A stretch of 64,000 bases of DNA, from NCBI GenBank assembly GCA_041743085.1, contig JBGTNL010000110.1, positions 62,001-126,000 on the forward strand, written 5' to 3'. The notes under the pieces are model-generated. The model ran no database searches, was not told where the DNA came from, and saw only the letters and a program-made list of their open reading frames with translations. Of this stretch, positions 1 to 9,082 are shown one piece after another. This DNA comes from JAFMPW01 sp041743085 (GTDB lineage: Bacteria > Bacteroidota > Bacteroidia > Flavobacteriales > Flavobacteriaceae). Numbering within the stretch: position 1 is the stretch's first letter; each line of letters opens with the position of its first letter. The position numbers and the translations under genes were made by a program.

Positions 1-2
1 GA

Positions 3-1853
3 CAACGATTCATTGATTTAGAGCAAGGATGGACATTAGATCATGAGGATATTGTGGCACACGGAGCTAACCTATTGCACGGCACCCTGTTAGACAGTTC
101 CCGTTCACATGGAACCTCTGTGCTTGGCGAAGTTTGTGCCGTGGACAATACGGTAGGCTGTGTAGGAATTGTACCCAAAATTGATTCAGTGGATGTAGTT
201 TCTTACAATGGCAGCACACGGCCAAATGCCATCTTAGCTGCCATTACCAATCTCAGCTTTGGTGAGGTACTGCTTTTAGAGGCACAAGTATGGCTGAACG
301 GCACAACGCTTCTGGGGCCCATTGAGGCTTATGATGCAGAATATGAAGCTATTAGATTAGCCAGTGCATTGGGTATTATTGTCGTTGAGGCTGGAGGAAA
401 CGGAACCAATAATGGTTCCACTCCGCCTTTGAACATGGATACTTACACTACATTATCGGGGAAAGCCATCCTCAATCGGGACCCTGCCAATGTAGACTTT
501 AGGGATTCAGGTGCCATAATAGTTACAGCCGCTACTTCTACCGCCCCACATACACGTTTGGCTTACGGTCCACATGGCAAGCGCATTGATTGTTATGCCT
601 GGGGACAGAATATTAATACGCTTTCTTCCAGCGCTGCTGGCTCCACCACTTCGTACAGTGCAACTTTTGGCGGCACATCGGGTGCTTCACCTATAATCAC
701 CGGGGCAGCCTTGGCGGTTCAGGGTCGGGCAGAAGCGCAATTAGGTTTTCGCTTTAGCCCAAGACAAATGCGCGTAATCCTAAGTGATCCAAGTACCGGA
801 ACCCCACCCGCGGTAGCTGAAACAACCCAGATTGGGGTGATGCCAAATCTTCGTAATATTTATGACTCTGTTTTTAATAGTGCTCCTGACATATACATCA
901 GGGACTTTGTTGGGGATTCTGGCGAACCCCATACCGGCTCAATTTCTGCAAGCCCGGATATCATCTTAAGACCAACATCTGTGGCGAATCCGCAGGTCGC
1001 TTTTGGAGCGGGCAGCGGTACCGAAAATGATGCTACACTTGGTTATACTGCTGAAATAGGACAGGACAATTTTATTTATGTGCGTATTTTAAATCAGGGG
1101 GGATCTGCCGCAGCAAATGTAGAAGCCACCGTCTTTTGGTCTCCTGTTTCCACTTTGGTAACACCTGACCTTTGGACCCTCGTGGGCACAACGGTGTTAA
1201 CTAATGTGCCCATTGGAGAACAATTAACTGTATCTGATGCCATTCTTTGGCCTCAATCGGAAATTCCTGGCGAGGGACATTATTGCTTTGTCGGACTTAT
1301 TGGAAATGCAGAAGACCCTGCCCCCGGTCCGGCGGATTTTTTGAATTGGGATAATTTTAGGCGTTTTATCCGGGAAAACAATAATGTTACCTGGAGAAAT
1401 TTTAATGTAGAGAATAACGATCCAGATGTGGGTGACCCAACGGTGCCTGAAGGATTTAAGGCACTTCAGTTTCTGGCACCAGGGACACCTGATAAAGCAC
1501 GCTATATGGCCTTGGAATTTAATGCAAAACTCCCAAGAGGGGCAAAAGCAATGTTGGAGATACCAATGAATTTGTACGAACTGTTAAATGAGTGTCATCA
1601 ATTGGGAGGAGTTTCAATGGATAGGAAACGTAATGTTGTGCAAATTCCAATCAATCCTCATGGCCGCATGAAGTTTGGTGAGGTCCTGTTTCCCGCTAAA
1701 TCACGTTCATCGCTTCGTCTCTTAGTTCATATTCCTCCGGAGTTCAGGAAAGCAGCGTATAATATAAGTGCTCGTCAGCTTTGGGAAAAAGAGGAAGTCG
1801 GTAGAGTTACCTGGCAATTACAGCCTAAAAGAAATGTGAGGGAAAACAAGTAA
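3..1853 (+). CDS. Secreted subtilisin-like serine protease (peptidase S8), 5' end outside the window
   Basis: The reading frame is open to the left edge, so the start and any signal peptide lie outside. The subtilase triad is visible: Asp in the FIDLEQGW stretch (codon 15-17), His in SHGTS (codon 108-110) and Ser in GGTSGASP (codon 678-680). The oxyanion Asn is probably in the EAGGNG stretch. After the catalytic domain, roughly 370 residues follow that look beta-rich and include a segment resembling a CARDB-like extracellular domain; that part is inferred. No C-terminal type IX sorting signature is obvious, since the protein ends in a basic tail. A GTG at 54 should not be taken as the start because the catalytic Asp lies upstream of it. 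Protease family assignment is secure; the substrate is unknown. Confidence 0.9.
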   Translation, partial: QRFIDLEQGWTLDHEDIVAHGANLLHGTLLDSSRSHGTSVLGEVCAVDNTVGCVGIVPKIDSVDVVSYNGSTRPNAILAAITNLSFGEVLLLEAQVWLNGTTLLGPIEAYDAEYEAIRLASALGIIVVEAGGNGTNNGSTPPLNMDTYTTLSGKAILNRDPANVDFRDSGAIIVTAATSTAPHTRLAYGPHGKRIDCYAWGQNINTLSSSAAGSTTSYSATFGGTSGASPIITGAALAVQGRAEAQLGFRFSPRQMRVILSDPSTGTPPAVAETTQIGVMPNLRNIYDSVFNSAPDIYIRDFVGDSGEPHTGSISASPDIILRPTSVANPQVAFGAGSGTENDATLGYTAEIGQDNFIYVRILNQGGSAAANVEATVFWSPVSTLVTPDLWTLVGTTVLTNVPIGEQLTVSDAILWPQSEIPGEGHYCFVGLIGNAEDPAPGPADFLNWDNFRRFIRENNNVTWRNFNVENNDPDVGDPTVPEGFKALQFLAPGTPDKARYMALEFNAKLPRGAKAMLEIPMNLYELLNECHQLGGVSMDRKRNVVQIPINPHGRMKFGEVLFPAKSRSSLRLLVHIPPEFRKAAYNISARQLWEKEEVGRVTWQLQPKRNVRENK

Positions 1854-1870
1854 ATTAATCTTGTAGCTGA

Positions 1871-1899
1871 AAAACCCCAGGGGATTACCTTGGGGTTTC
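1871..1899. terminator. Hairpin between convergent genes
   Basis: AAACCCCA pairs with TGGGGTTT (8 bp) across a short loop between the protease and gcdH stops. On the minus strand the stem is followed by TTTTT, so it fits best as the gcdH terminator. It may act in both directions. Confidence 0.55.
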
Positions 1900-1983
1900 T
1901 GTAGTATAGAATTCTTCAAACAACCCATGAATACCAGGAGTCAGAACCTAAATTTTGGGGTCATACCATTCAAAGCTTAGCCA

Positions 1984-3162
1984 TTATTTAAAAGCACTAT
2001 GCCCCGTAATATCCGCTCCGGTAATAAGCAAGTGAATATCGTGCGTACCCTCATATGTGATCACACTTTCCAGATTCATCATATGGCGCATAATACTATA
2101 TTCCCCGGTTATCCCCATTCCGCCTAAGACCTGCCGTGCTTCGCGGGCAATGTTAATGGCCATGTCTACATTATTTCGTTTGGCCATGGAAATTTGTGTG
2201 GTAGTGGCTTTACCTTCATTCTTTAACTGGCCCAGACGAAAGGCCAGTAATTGCGCTTTGGTGATCTCCGTGATCATTTCCGCCAATTTCTTTTGTTGCA
2301 ACTGGGTGGCAGCAATCGGTTTTCCAAATTGGATGCGTTCTTTTGCATATCTGAGTGCCGTATCATAACAGTCCATTGCGGCCCCAATGGCGCCCCATGA
2401 AATTCCGTACCTGGCAGAATCCAGACATCCCAGCGGGGCTCCAAGACCGCTTTTCCCGGGTAAAAGATTTTCCTTTGGTACCTTTACATTATCAAAAATA
2501 AGTTCTCCGGTGGCGGAGGCTCTCAGAGACCATTTATTATGTGTTTCAGGGGTAGAGAAACCTTCCAGGCCTCTTTCCACGATCAACCCATGTATACGGC
2601 CCTCTTCATTCTTTGCCCAGACCACTGCAATATCAGCAAAAGGGGAGTTGGAAATCCAGAGTTTCGCCCCGTTGAGCAGATAATGGTCTCCTTTATCTTT
2701 AAAGTTGGTGGTCATCCCGGCCGGGTTAGAACCGTGATCCGGTTCCGTAAGGCCAAAGCAGCCCATCCATTCGCCCGTAGCCAATTTGGGAAGGAATTTT
2801 TTGCGTTGTGCTTCTGTTCCATAAGTGAAGATAGGATACATTACCAGGGACGACTGCACGGAAGCGGTAGAACGTATCCCGCTATCCCCCCGTTCTATTT
2901 CCTGCATGATCAACCCATAACTGATCTGGTCCAGGCCTGCTCCTCCATACTCCGCGGGGATATACGGGCCAAAAGCACCAATTTCTGCCAAACCTCCTAT
3001 AATTTCCTTGGGAAATTCGGCCTTTTGGGCATACTCTTCTATGATGGGTGAAACGGCTCGCTTTACCCATTGGCGGGCTGCGTCGCGCACCAGTTTTTGT
3101 TCTTCGCTTAAAAGATCATCAATGTTGTAATAATCGGGAGCTTCAAACAGATCGGGTTTCAT
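1984..3162 (-). CDS. gcdH: Glutaryl-CoA dehydrogenase-like acyl-CoA dehydrogenase
   Basis: This is a full-length 392-aa FAD-dependent acyl-CoA dehydrogenase. The family signature CFGLTEPDHGSN is present mid-protein. The C-terminal ITYEGTHDIH carries the catalytic Glu position typical of glutaryl-CoA dehydrogenases. GcdH oxidises and decarboxylates glutaryl-CoA to crotonyl-CoA in lysine/tryptophan breakdown and passes electrons to ETF. Length and both motifs fit GcdH better than short-chain acyl-CoA dehydrogenases, but substrate choice is inferred from family resemblance. It stands alone on the minus strand, with 96 bp to the Rieske gene upstream in the same direction, so the two could share a transcript. 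Confidence 0.85.
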   Translation of the reverse strand: MKPDLFEAPDYYNIDDLLSEEQKLVRDAARQWVKRAVSPIIEEYAQKAEFPKEIIGGLAEIGAFGPYIPAEYGGAGLDQISYGLIMQEIERGDSGIRSTASVQSSLVMYPIFTYGTEAQRKKFLPKLATGEWMGCFGLTEPDHGSNPAGMTTNFKDKGDHYLLNGAKLWISNSPFADIAVVWAKNEEGRIHGLIVERGLEGFSTPETHNKWSLRASATGELIFDNVKVPKENLLPGKSGLGAPLGCLDSARYGISWGAIGAAMDCYDTALRYAKERIQFGKPIAATQLQQKKLAEMITEITKAQLLAFRLGQLKNEGKATTTQISMAKRNNVDMAINIAREARQVLGGMGITGEYSIMRHMMNLESVITYEGTHDIHLLITGADITGHSAFK

Positions 3163-3258
3163 GGGTGTACATTTTTGCCAAAGGTAGGAAGGATATATAA
3201 CATTGCAAATGGCAATTGTTACATTTTAATAGCAACTTCAGCTTATGAAATCCGTGTC

Positions 3259-4347
3259 TTATTCCTTAAGAAACCGAGCCAGTAAAAGATGAAAATGATG
3301 TACCCCTTTTTCCCTGGTTGGCGAGAAACGGCCTGCTTTATAAAAGCGGGATCGCAAACCTTTCTGAACACCTTCAACCACTGCTTCATCTTCCAGTTCC
3401 ACCTTATCCAGAAGTGAGCCTGCACCTTCATTTAGCCTGGAAGCATCTAAAACGTAGCTGTAGAAAGATACCTTGGTCCTGTCAATTGCCCTTGGTTGAA
3501 CTATATTCACCGAGAGCCCCCAGGGATAAAAGTTGAACATCATGTTAGGAAATACCCAATAGTAATAGGCCGCCACTTTTTTACCATGGTCCGCATGCCC
3601 TTCAGGCAAGTCGAAGATCGCTTCAGTTCCTTCTGCATAACCTATCTGCAGGTTCATGTTATGGTACAATACGGTATCATAATCCCCATAATCCAATACG
3701 GCATCCAGATCTTCGTGTACAAAAGGAATATGAAATCCTTCCAAGTAATTATCACAATAGAGCGCCCAGTTAGCGTTTATGCTGTAGTCCTTACATCTGC
3801 TTTCATCGAGTTTAAGATCATATAACGGCAAAAATCCGATCCGCTCGTTCATGGCATCAATTACTTCCTGAAGATCAAACGACGGATTAAGTCCGGCAAA
3901 TAAAAAAGGGCCCCATTGCTTTAAGGGAAAACTATACAAATCATCACAAGTCCGGGGAAAGTCTTCAGCTTCCTTAAATTCAGGCATATGCTCAAAAGTT
4001 CCTTCCAGAGTGAACCGGCGGCCGTGATAACCACAAACTAATTTCTTCGATTTACCCGCCTTAGGCACCACAATATTAGCCCTATGGGTACATACATTGC
4101 TAAGGCAATGAATGGTATTGTTTGTGTCCCTGGTCAGTAGCATAGGTTCGGTCAGAAAACCATTTAGCAAATTAAAAGGATATACGTGCTGCGGTGAGGA
4201 AACCAACTCTTCATGTCCTACCCATTGCCAGGACCTGTAAAATATTTGATCCCGTACCGTCTCAAAAATTTCCGGATCCCGGTAAAATGATGCGGGCAAG
4301 GTCTCGGCCTTTGTGATATCCGGGTCGATATGAAATTTCCTGGGCAT
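3259..4347 (-). CDS. Rieske non-heme iron oxygenase, alpha subunit
   Basis: This 362-aa protein carries an N-terminal Rieske centre, C86-x-H88 and C105-x2-H108, which binds the 2Fe-2S cluster. It is followed by the mononuclear iron site NYLEGFHIPFVH with His206 and His211. The C-terminal EAVVEGVQKG stretch is typical of the ring-hydroxylating/choline-monooxygenase-like group. No reductase or beta subunit lies next to it, so it must borrow electron-transfer partners. It is divergent from the permease/amidinohydrolase pair (84 bp between starts), which suggests an amine or amino-acid derivative as substrate, such as a quaternary amine or methylated arginine. That suggestion is inference only. 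Confidence 0.85.
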   Translation of the reverse strand: MPRKFHIDPDITKAETLPASFYRDPEIFETVRDQIFYRSWQWVGHEELVSSPQHVYPFNLLNGFLTEPMLLTRDTNNTIHCLSNVCTHRANIVVPKAGKSKKLVCGYHGRRFTLEGTFEHMPEFKEAEDFPRTCDDLYSFPLKQWGPFLFAGLNPSFDLQEVIDAMNERIGFLPLYDLKLDESRCKDYSINANWALYCDNYLEGFHIPFVHEDLDAVLDYGDYDTVLYHNMNLQIGYAEGTEAIFDLPEGHADHGKKVAAYYYWVFPNMMFNFYPWGLSVNIVQPRAIDRTKVSFYSYVLDASRLNEGAGSLLDKVELEDEAVVEGVQKGLRSRFYKAGRFSPTREKGVHHFHLLLARFLKE

Positions 4348-4431
4348 GCTGTTATTATTTGTACTTTGGCGTTTTATTTTTCAAAAGTAATTATTTCAAA
4401 AAGAAAATATGCAAACAAGCCTATAGGGATA

Positions 4432-5745
4432 ATGCAGCGGGAAAAAGAAAAAAAGTTAGGGCTTTGGATGAGCACTTCCCTGGTCATTGGAAATATGATC
4501 GGAGCCGGGGTGTTTTTAATGCCGGCTGCTCTTGCAGCCTATGGTGGTATAAGTGTCCTCGGATGGGTGTTTTCCGCGGCGGGCGCTCTTTTACTCGCTA
4601 CTGTCTTTAGCAGATTGAGCAAACTGGTGCCAGGTCAAAATGGTGGGCCTTATGTATATACCCGGGCAGGATTGGGAGATTTTGCGGGCTTCCTGGTGGC
4701 CTGGGGCTATTGGATCTCCATCTGGACAAGCAACGCCGCCATTGCTGTGGCGTTTGTGAGTGCGCTCAGTGTTTTCTTTCCGATCCTTGAGCACAACGCT
4801 CTTGCGGCAGTGCTGCTGGGACTCGGCACCATTTGGTTACTTACCTGGGTAAACTCCAGGGGGGTCCGTGAATCGGGAAAAGTACAAGTGATAGCAACCC
4901 TCCTAAAACTCATTCCTTTGCTCCTGGTGATCATCGGAGGGCTGTTCTTTTTTAATTTAGATAATTTTATTCCTTTTAACTCCAGCGGGAAGACCACCAT
5001 GGGGGTCATTGCCATAACGGTAACGATGACGTTATACGCCTTTTTAGGTATTGAAAGCGCTACCGTTCCCGCCGGCAATGTAGAAAATCCTGAAAAGACT
5101 ATCCCAAAAGCAACCATGCTGGGTACGGCAGCTACAACATTGGTCTATATTTTAAGCACTGTGGTGATTATGGGTATGATCCCTATGGAAGTTCTTGCCC
5201 AATCCCCTGCCCCCTTTGCAGACGCCATGGAAATCATAGCAGGTGACTGGGGCCGGAATGTAGTGGCTGCCGGAGTGGCTATTGCGGCTTTTGGTGCTTT
5301 AAACGGATGGATACTCATCCAGGGCCAGGTAGCTATGGCCACAGCAAAGGATAATCTGTTCCCAAGGATCTTCAAAAAAGAAAATAAAAACGGAGTTCCG
5401 TTCCTGGGATTGGTAATTGGCGGTGTGTTGACTTCTGTGGTAATGTGGTTGAACTATACCGACGGTCTGGTAGAACAATTCCGGTTCGCCATCCTGTTGA
5501 CAACCCTCTGCGCCCTGATTCCCTACCTGTTTACCACCGCTGCTTATTTGTTGATCGTCATTGGTAAAAAATTCCCCGGCCAAAATTGGTTTCCAATAGT
5601 TGGAGTGGGAAGCCTGGCCTTTCTTTATGCCTTGTGGGCGATCTATGGAGCAGGTGAAAAGGCTGTTTTCTGGGGATTCTTATTGCTTTTGGCTGGCATT
5701 CCAATATATGTATGGATGAAATGGCGAAATTATGGTCATAAATAA
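4432..5745 (+). CDS. APC-family amino acid permease or antiporter
   Basis: This polytopic protein of about 437 aa begins with the APC signature GNMIGAGVFLMPAAL in the first helix and continues with about 12 hydrophobic segments, resembling AdiC/YjdE-type transporters. The frame is open further upstream to 4330, but that extension is low-complexity and overlaps the divergent Rieske promoter, so the ATG at 4432 (MQREKEKKLG) is preferred. The next gene starts 9 bp after the stop, so the two form an operon. A role in importing arginine, methylarginine or a related amino acid is inferred from that neighbour. Confidence 0.85.
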   Translation: MQREKEKKLGLWMSTSLVIGNMIGAGVFLMPAALAAYGGISVLGWVFSAAGALLLATVFSRLSKLVPGQNGGPYVYTRAGLGDFAGFLVAWGYWISIWTSNAAIAVAFVSALSVFFPILEHNALAAVLLGLGTIWLLTWVNSRGVRESGKVQVIATLLKLIPLLLVIIGGLFFFNLDNFIPFNSSGKTTMGVIAITVTMTLYAFLGIESATVPAGNVENPEKTIPKATMLGTAATTLVYILSTVVIMGMIPMEVLAQSPAPFADAMEIIAGDWGRNVVAAGVAIAAFGALNGWILIQGQVAMATAKDNLFPRIFKKENKNGVPFLGLVIGGVLTSVVMWLNYTDGLVEQFRFAILLTTLCALIPYLFTTAAYLLIVIGKKFPGQNWFPIVGVGSLAFLYALWAIYGAGEKAVFWGFLLLLAGIPIYVWMKWRNYGHK

Positions 5746-5754
5746 TTGTATCCT

Positions 5755-6633
5755 ATGCCACTAACATGCCATTCGGAACACCATCCGTTGAGATCGGTTT
5801 TTTTAAATGAGGTAACTGCCGCTTTTTTAAGTGAAGCAAAACTGGAAAAGGAATGGAAATCCCTGAATTATTTGGCCAAACCCAATTTAAACACAGCCAA
5901 AACCGAATACGATAATTTTAAAACCTTACTGACAAATGAAGGGGTAGAAATACATTACCTTCAAACAGATCAGTCGCTGAGTATAGATTCGATCTATTGC
6001 AGGGATGCTTCTATAGCAACGGATCATGGAATGATCATCTGCAGCATGGGAAAACGCGGTAGGCTTCAAGAACCTTTTGCACATAGAGCTTCCTTTGAAG
6101 CCTGTAACATTTCCGTGCTGGGAGCAATTACGCCACCGGGTACCCTGGAAGGGGGAGATGTAGCCTGGTTAAATACAACCACCTTGGCCGTTGGCCATAG
6201 CTATCGCACCAATGAGGAGGGGATAAGGCAGTTGGAGCAATTACTGGCCCCTTTCGGAATAAACCTCCTTGTGGCAGTGCTTCCGCACTACAAGGGACCG
6301 GCCGATGTCTTTCACCTGATGTCGATCTTCAGTCCGGTGGATAAAGATATGGCCGTAGTATATTCCCCCTTAATGCCGATTGGGTTTCGGAATGAACTAC
6401 TGCATAGCGGTTACCACTTAATTGAAGTCCCCGATAATGAATTTGAAACCATGGGGTGTAATGTACTCGCCACGGGCCCCGGAAAATGTATCATGGTGAG
6501 CGGAAATCCAAAGACCGAGCAGGCGCTCAGGAAAGTCGGATGCGTGGTCCATACCTATGAAGGCCGTGAAATCAGCACCAAAGGCGGGGGAGGCCCTACC
6601 TGCCTTACAAGACCTGTGCACAGACAATTTTAA
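5755..6633 (+). CDS. Amidinotransferase/dimethylargininase-like hydrolase
   Basis: This member of the pentein (guanidino-group-modifying) superfamily has 292 aa. The family landmarks are the LEGGDV motif in the middle, a His in the GPADVFHLMS segment, and a C-terminal catalytic Cys in GGGGPTCLT (about Cys283). Length and motif order match bacterial dimethylarginine dimethylaminohydrolase/arginine deiminase-like proteins. These split the guanidino carbon of arginine or N-methylarginines to give citrulline plus an amine or ammonia. A TTG directly after the permease stop is possible, but ATG 5755 is taken as the start. Operon with the APC permease points to uptake and breakdown of an arginine derivative. 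The exact substrate cannot be read. Confidence 0.8.
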   Translation: MPLTCHSEHHPLRSVFLNEVTAAFLSEAKLEKEWKSLNYLAKPNLNTAKTEYDNFKTLLTNEGVEIHYLQTDQSLSIDSIYCRDASIATDHGMIICSMGKRGRLQEPFAHRASFEACNISVLGAITPPGTLEGGDVAWLNTTTLAVGHSYRTNEEGIRQLEQLLAPFGINLLVAVLPHYKGPADVFHLMSIFSPVDKDMAVVYSPLMPIGFRNELLHSGYHLIEVPDNEFETMGCNVLATGPGKCIMVSGNPKTEQALRKVGCVVHTYEGREISTKGGGGPTCLTRPVHRQF

Positions 6634-6688
6634 AGGGCACCTCTAATAACTCCGTTAACAACCAAAGTAGGGTTTTTAGAGATGCCCT
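6634..6688. repeat. 55-bp element with 13-bp imperfect terminal inverted repeats
   Basis: AGGGCACCTCTAA at the left end faces TTAGAGATGCCCT at the right end, with one mismatch and a 29-base centre. It fills the gap between two convergent genes, so it may serve as a terminator. No good T-tract follows on either strand, and the layout resembles a MITE or solo IS ends. Confidence 0.4.
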
Positions 6689-6691
6689 AAA

Positions 6692-7405
6692 CTACATTTT
6701 GAGATAAAAATCTTTGGTCAGGTCCATATATTCCGGGGTATATTGATGCCGGTTGAATTCGATACTTAATTCATGCGTGACGGCTTCAATTTTATTGAAC
6801 TGAAATTCCAGCAAACAGCGTTTAATGGAAGTATCCGTATTGCCCCGAACACGGCTGATCCTTATTGGATAAAGATTTTCACCCGCCGCCAAACTTAAAA
6901 AGGAGGTCTCTTCCCTAAAGGGGATAATAGTTGAAAATGTCCCGTTCCCCGTAAGCAGACCTGCCACTCCCGCTAAAAGTTCTCCAAAAGGCAAAAATCG
7001 ATTTTGTCTCGCAAGGTGTCTTGATCGACGGTCTCCCGAAGGCCCATTAGTATAGAATGGCGGATTGGAAACGATCAAATCATATTGCGCTTCCATTTCA
7101 TCTGTAAATTCTTCCAACCCGGCGTGATAACAGAATAACCGGTCTGCCCAGGGCGACGCTTCAAAATTTTCAACGCATTGTTCGTAGGCATTTTGGTCAA
7201 CCTCCACGGCATCGATGATCTCAGCGGATGTTCTTTGCGCCAACATCAGGGAAATAACACCTGTCCCGGCCCCAATATCCAGAATGGCATTCGGGCTGTG
7301 TTCCACTGATGACCATGCTCCCAGGAGCACCCCATCCGTTCCCACTTTCATGGCGCAGCGGTCCTGGTGGATGGTGAATTTTTTAAAATGAAATGGTTCA
7401 GCCAT
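6692..7405 (-). CDS. trmN6: tRNA1(Val) A37 N6-methyltransferase (TrmN6/YfiC family)
   Basis: This 237-aa class I SAM methyltransferase has the SAM-binding motif DIGAGTG (residues 43-49) and the N6-adenine motif NPPF (114-117) followed by YTNG, characteristic of YfiC/TrmN6. The enzyme methylates A37 of tRNA1(Val). Length and N-terminus (FHFKKFTIHQDRCAMKVGTDG) match the family well. The start codon abuts a copy of the dispersed modular repeat, which therefore forms the 5' leader and perhaps part of the promoter. It converges with the amidinohydrolase gene. Confidence 0.9.
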   Translation of the reverse strand: MAEPFHFKKFTIHQDRCAMKVGTDGVLLGAWSSVEHSPNAILDIGAGTGVISLMLAQRTSAEIIDAVEVDQNAYEQCVENFEASPWADRLFCYHAGLEEFTDEMEAQYDLIVSNPPFYTNGPSGDRRSRHLARQNRFLPFGELLAGVAGLLTGNGTFSTIIPFREETSFLSLAAGENLYPIRISRVRGNTDTSIKRCLLEFQFNKIEAVTHELSIEFNRHQYTPEYMDLTKDFYLKM

Positions 7406-7471
7406 AAATAAAAAAAATCTTGAAACCGACTATCCACAAGGCAGAGCCATAGGGGAATTACTTAGATTAAA
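7406..7471 (+). repeat. Modular dispersed repeat, copy 1 (short form)
   Basis: The left end, AAAAAAAATCTTGAAA, and right end, GCCATAGGGGAATTACTTAG plus ATTAAA, match the copies at 13678-13836 and 60987-61089 in the same orientation. This copy has almost no cargo between the ends (about 25 bp including CGACTATCC, also present in copy 3). It lies immediately upstream of the trmN6 start codon. Confidence 0.7.
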
Positions 7472-7510
7472 TTCCCTAAAAAAGCCATACAAGAATCAAC
7501 AATCAACTAC

Positions 7511-9001
7511 CTACTGCTCATTGTTTGCTACCGTTCCTACCTCCCTTGTCTCACTCCCTTCAACCCCGGTGAGTGAATCTCCCAACCTGGCCCGCATTTC
7601 ATCGGCCAACTGCTTTATCTTCTCTATTACCTCCGGATTTCCGGCGGCTACATTGTTCTTCTCACTCATATCCTTTGAAAGATCGTACAATTCAATTTCT
7701 TTCAGATCAACATGAACATATTGCCCCGGGAGGCCATCTTTACCTGGTTCCCGGCCTTTCATAGTCCTATAGTTGTGCGGAAAATACAGCTTCCACTTCC
7801 CATGGCGCACCCCGTGAAGCTCATTCACACGATAATAAAAGAAATAGGCTTCCTGGGGACTTTGGGTACTTTCACCGGTAAGCACCTTCCAGGCACTTTT
7901 GCCATCGATTGTTCTTTCAGGTAGCGTAGCATGGGTCAGCTCCGCTATAGTGGGCAAAATATCGATCGCCATTACCGGAACGTCAATGACCCTTCCCGCT
8001 TTCAATTTTTTTGGATACTGCATAATAAAGGGTTCCCTATGCCCGCCTTCCCAGACAGTTCCTTTGCCTTCCCTAAACGGCAAGGCGCTTCCCGAATGAT
8101 TGCCGTAGGCTAACCAGGGTCCGTTGTCAGAAGTAAAAATCACCACCGTATTTTCCTCAAGTGCATTGTCCTTTAAGGCCCCCAGGATTTGTCCAACAGA
8201 CCAATCGATCTCCATGATCACATCCCCATATAATCCCCTTTCAGATTTACCCTTAAATTTATCCGATGCAAATAGCGGCACATGAGGTTGTGGATGGGGG
8301 ACGTATAAAAAGAAAGGGTGGTTCTTGTTTTGAGCTATAAATCGCACACTTCGCTCTGTGATCCGGGTTGTTAACAGGGATTGATCGATTAGGGTATCAA
8401 TAACGGTTTCGTTTTCATAGAGTGGTAGAGGGCCAAAATTAAAAATGGGACCCTGTTGCGGATGATAGGGCCACATATCATTGGAATATGGAATGCCAAA
8501 ATATTCATCAAATCCGTGTTTAGTGGGTAGAAAATCCGTATCGTCCCCCAAATGCCATTTTCCATAGATAGCGGTTTTATAGCCAATTGCTTTTAGCATT
8601 TCGGCAAGCGTTGTTTCAGAAGGAGCTAACCCTATTTTGCTGTCCGGCATCATGGCATTATGAATGCCAATCCGATTGGGATAACAACCCGTTAAAATTG
8701 CAGCCCTGGAAGCAGAGCATACTGCCTGGGCCGCATAAAAACTGGTAAGTCGTACGCCGTTTTCGGCCATTTGATCCAGGTAGGGGGTTTTGATATCCCG
8801 GGCACCAAAAACGCCCACATCCCGATAGCCCTGGTCATCTGTAAATATGAGTACGATATTCGGAGGCTTGTTCTCTTCGGCGACCGACTTATCCGATTTG
8901 CTTTCACACGTGATAAAAAGTATTCCTGTAAAGAGAAGAAGAACGGTTCGAAGCAACTTCCGAGGGTTTTGATGTCTATTGGGTTTATTCATCGCAAACA
9001 A
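7511..9001 (-). CDS. Lipoprotein sulfatase (type I, formylglycine-dependent)
   Basis: This is a 496-aa alkaline-phosphatase-fold sulfatase. It has an N-terminal hydrophobic segment ending in a lipobox at Cys32 (ILFITC), so it is a probable outer-membrane lipoprotein. Metal-binding FTDDQG is at residues 53-58. The maturation motif C95-S-A-S-R becomes formylglycine, and GKWHLG follows further on. It belongs to the arylsulfatase A-like S1 group, which removes sulfate esters from, for example, algal polysaccharides; the actual substrate is unknown. A second possible start is Met4. It is divergent from the cytochrome/dehydrogenase lipoprotein gene with 81 bp between the starts, suggesting shared control. 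Confidence 0.88.
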   Translation of the reverse strand: MFAMNKPNRHQNPRKLLRTVLLLFTGILFITCESKSDKSVAEENKPPNIVLIFTDDQGYRDVGVFGARDIKTPYLDQMAENGVRLTSFYAAQAVCSASRAAILTGCYPNRIGIHNAMMPDSKIGLAPSETTLAEMLKAIGYKTAIYGKWHLGDDTDFLPTKHGFDEYFGIPYSNDMWPYHPQQGPIFNFGPLPLYENETVIDTLIDQSLLTTRITERSVRFIAQNKNHPFFLYVPHPQPHVPLFASDKFKGKSERGLYGDVIMEIDWSVGQILGALKDNALEENTVVIFTSDNGPWLAYGNHSGSALPFREGKGTVWEGGHREPFIMQYPKKLKAGRVIDVPVMAIDILPTIAELTHATLPERTIDGKSAWKVLTGESTQSPQEAYFFYYRVNELHGVRHGKWKLYFPHNYRTMKGREPGKDGLPGQYVHVDLKEIELYDLSKDMSEKNNVAAGNPEVIEKIKQLADEMRARLGDSLTGVEGSETREVGTVANNEQ

Positions 9002-9082
9002 ATATCTTGGTAATTGTGTTGAATATACCTATTTTTCTAACATCTAACTTTATAATCCCCGGATGACCCAATCACAATTAAG

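Noticed and set aside
2539..3051. 170-codon plus-strand frame inside gcdH
   Set aside because: It is antisense to an intact conserved gene, with no recognisable domain and no upstream promoter.
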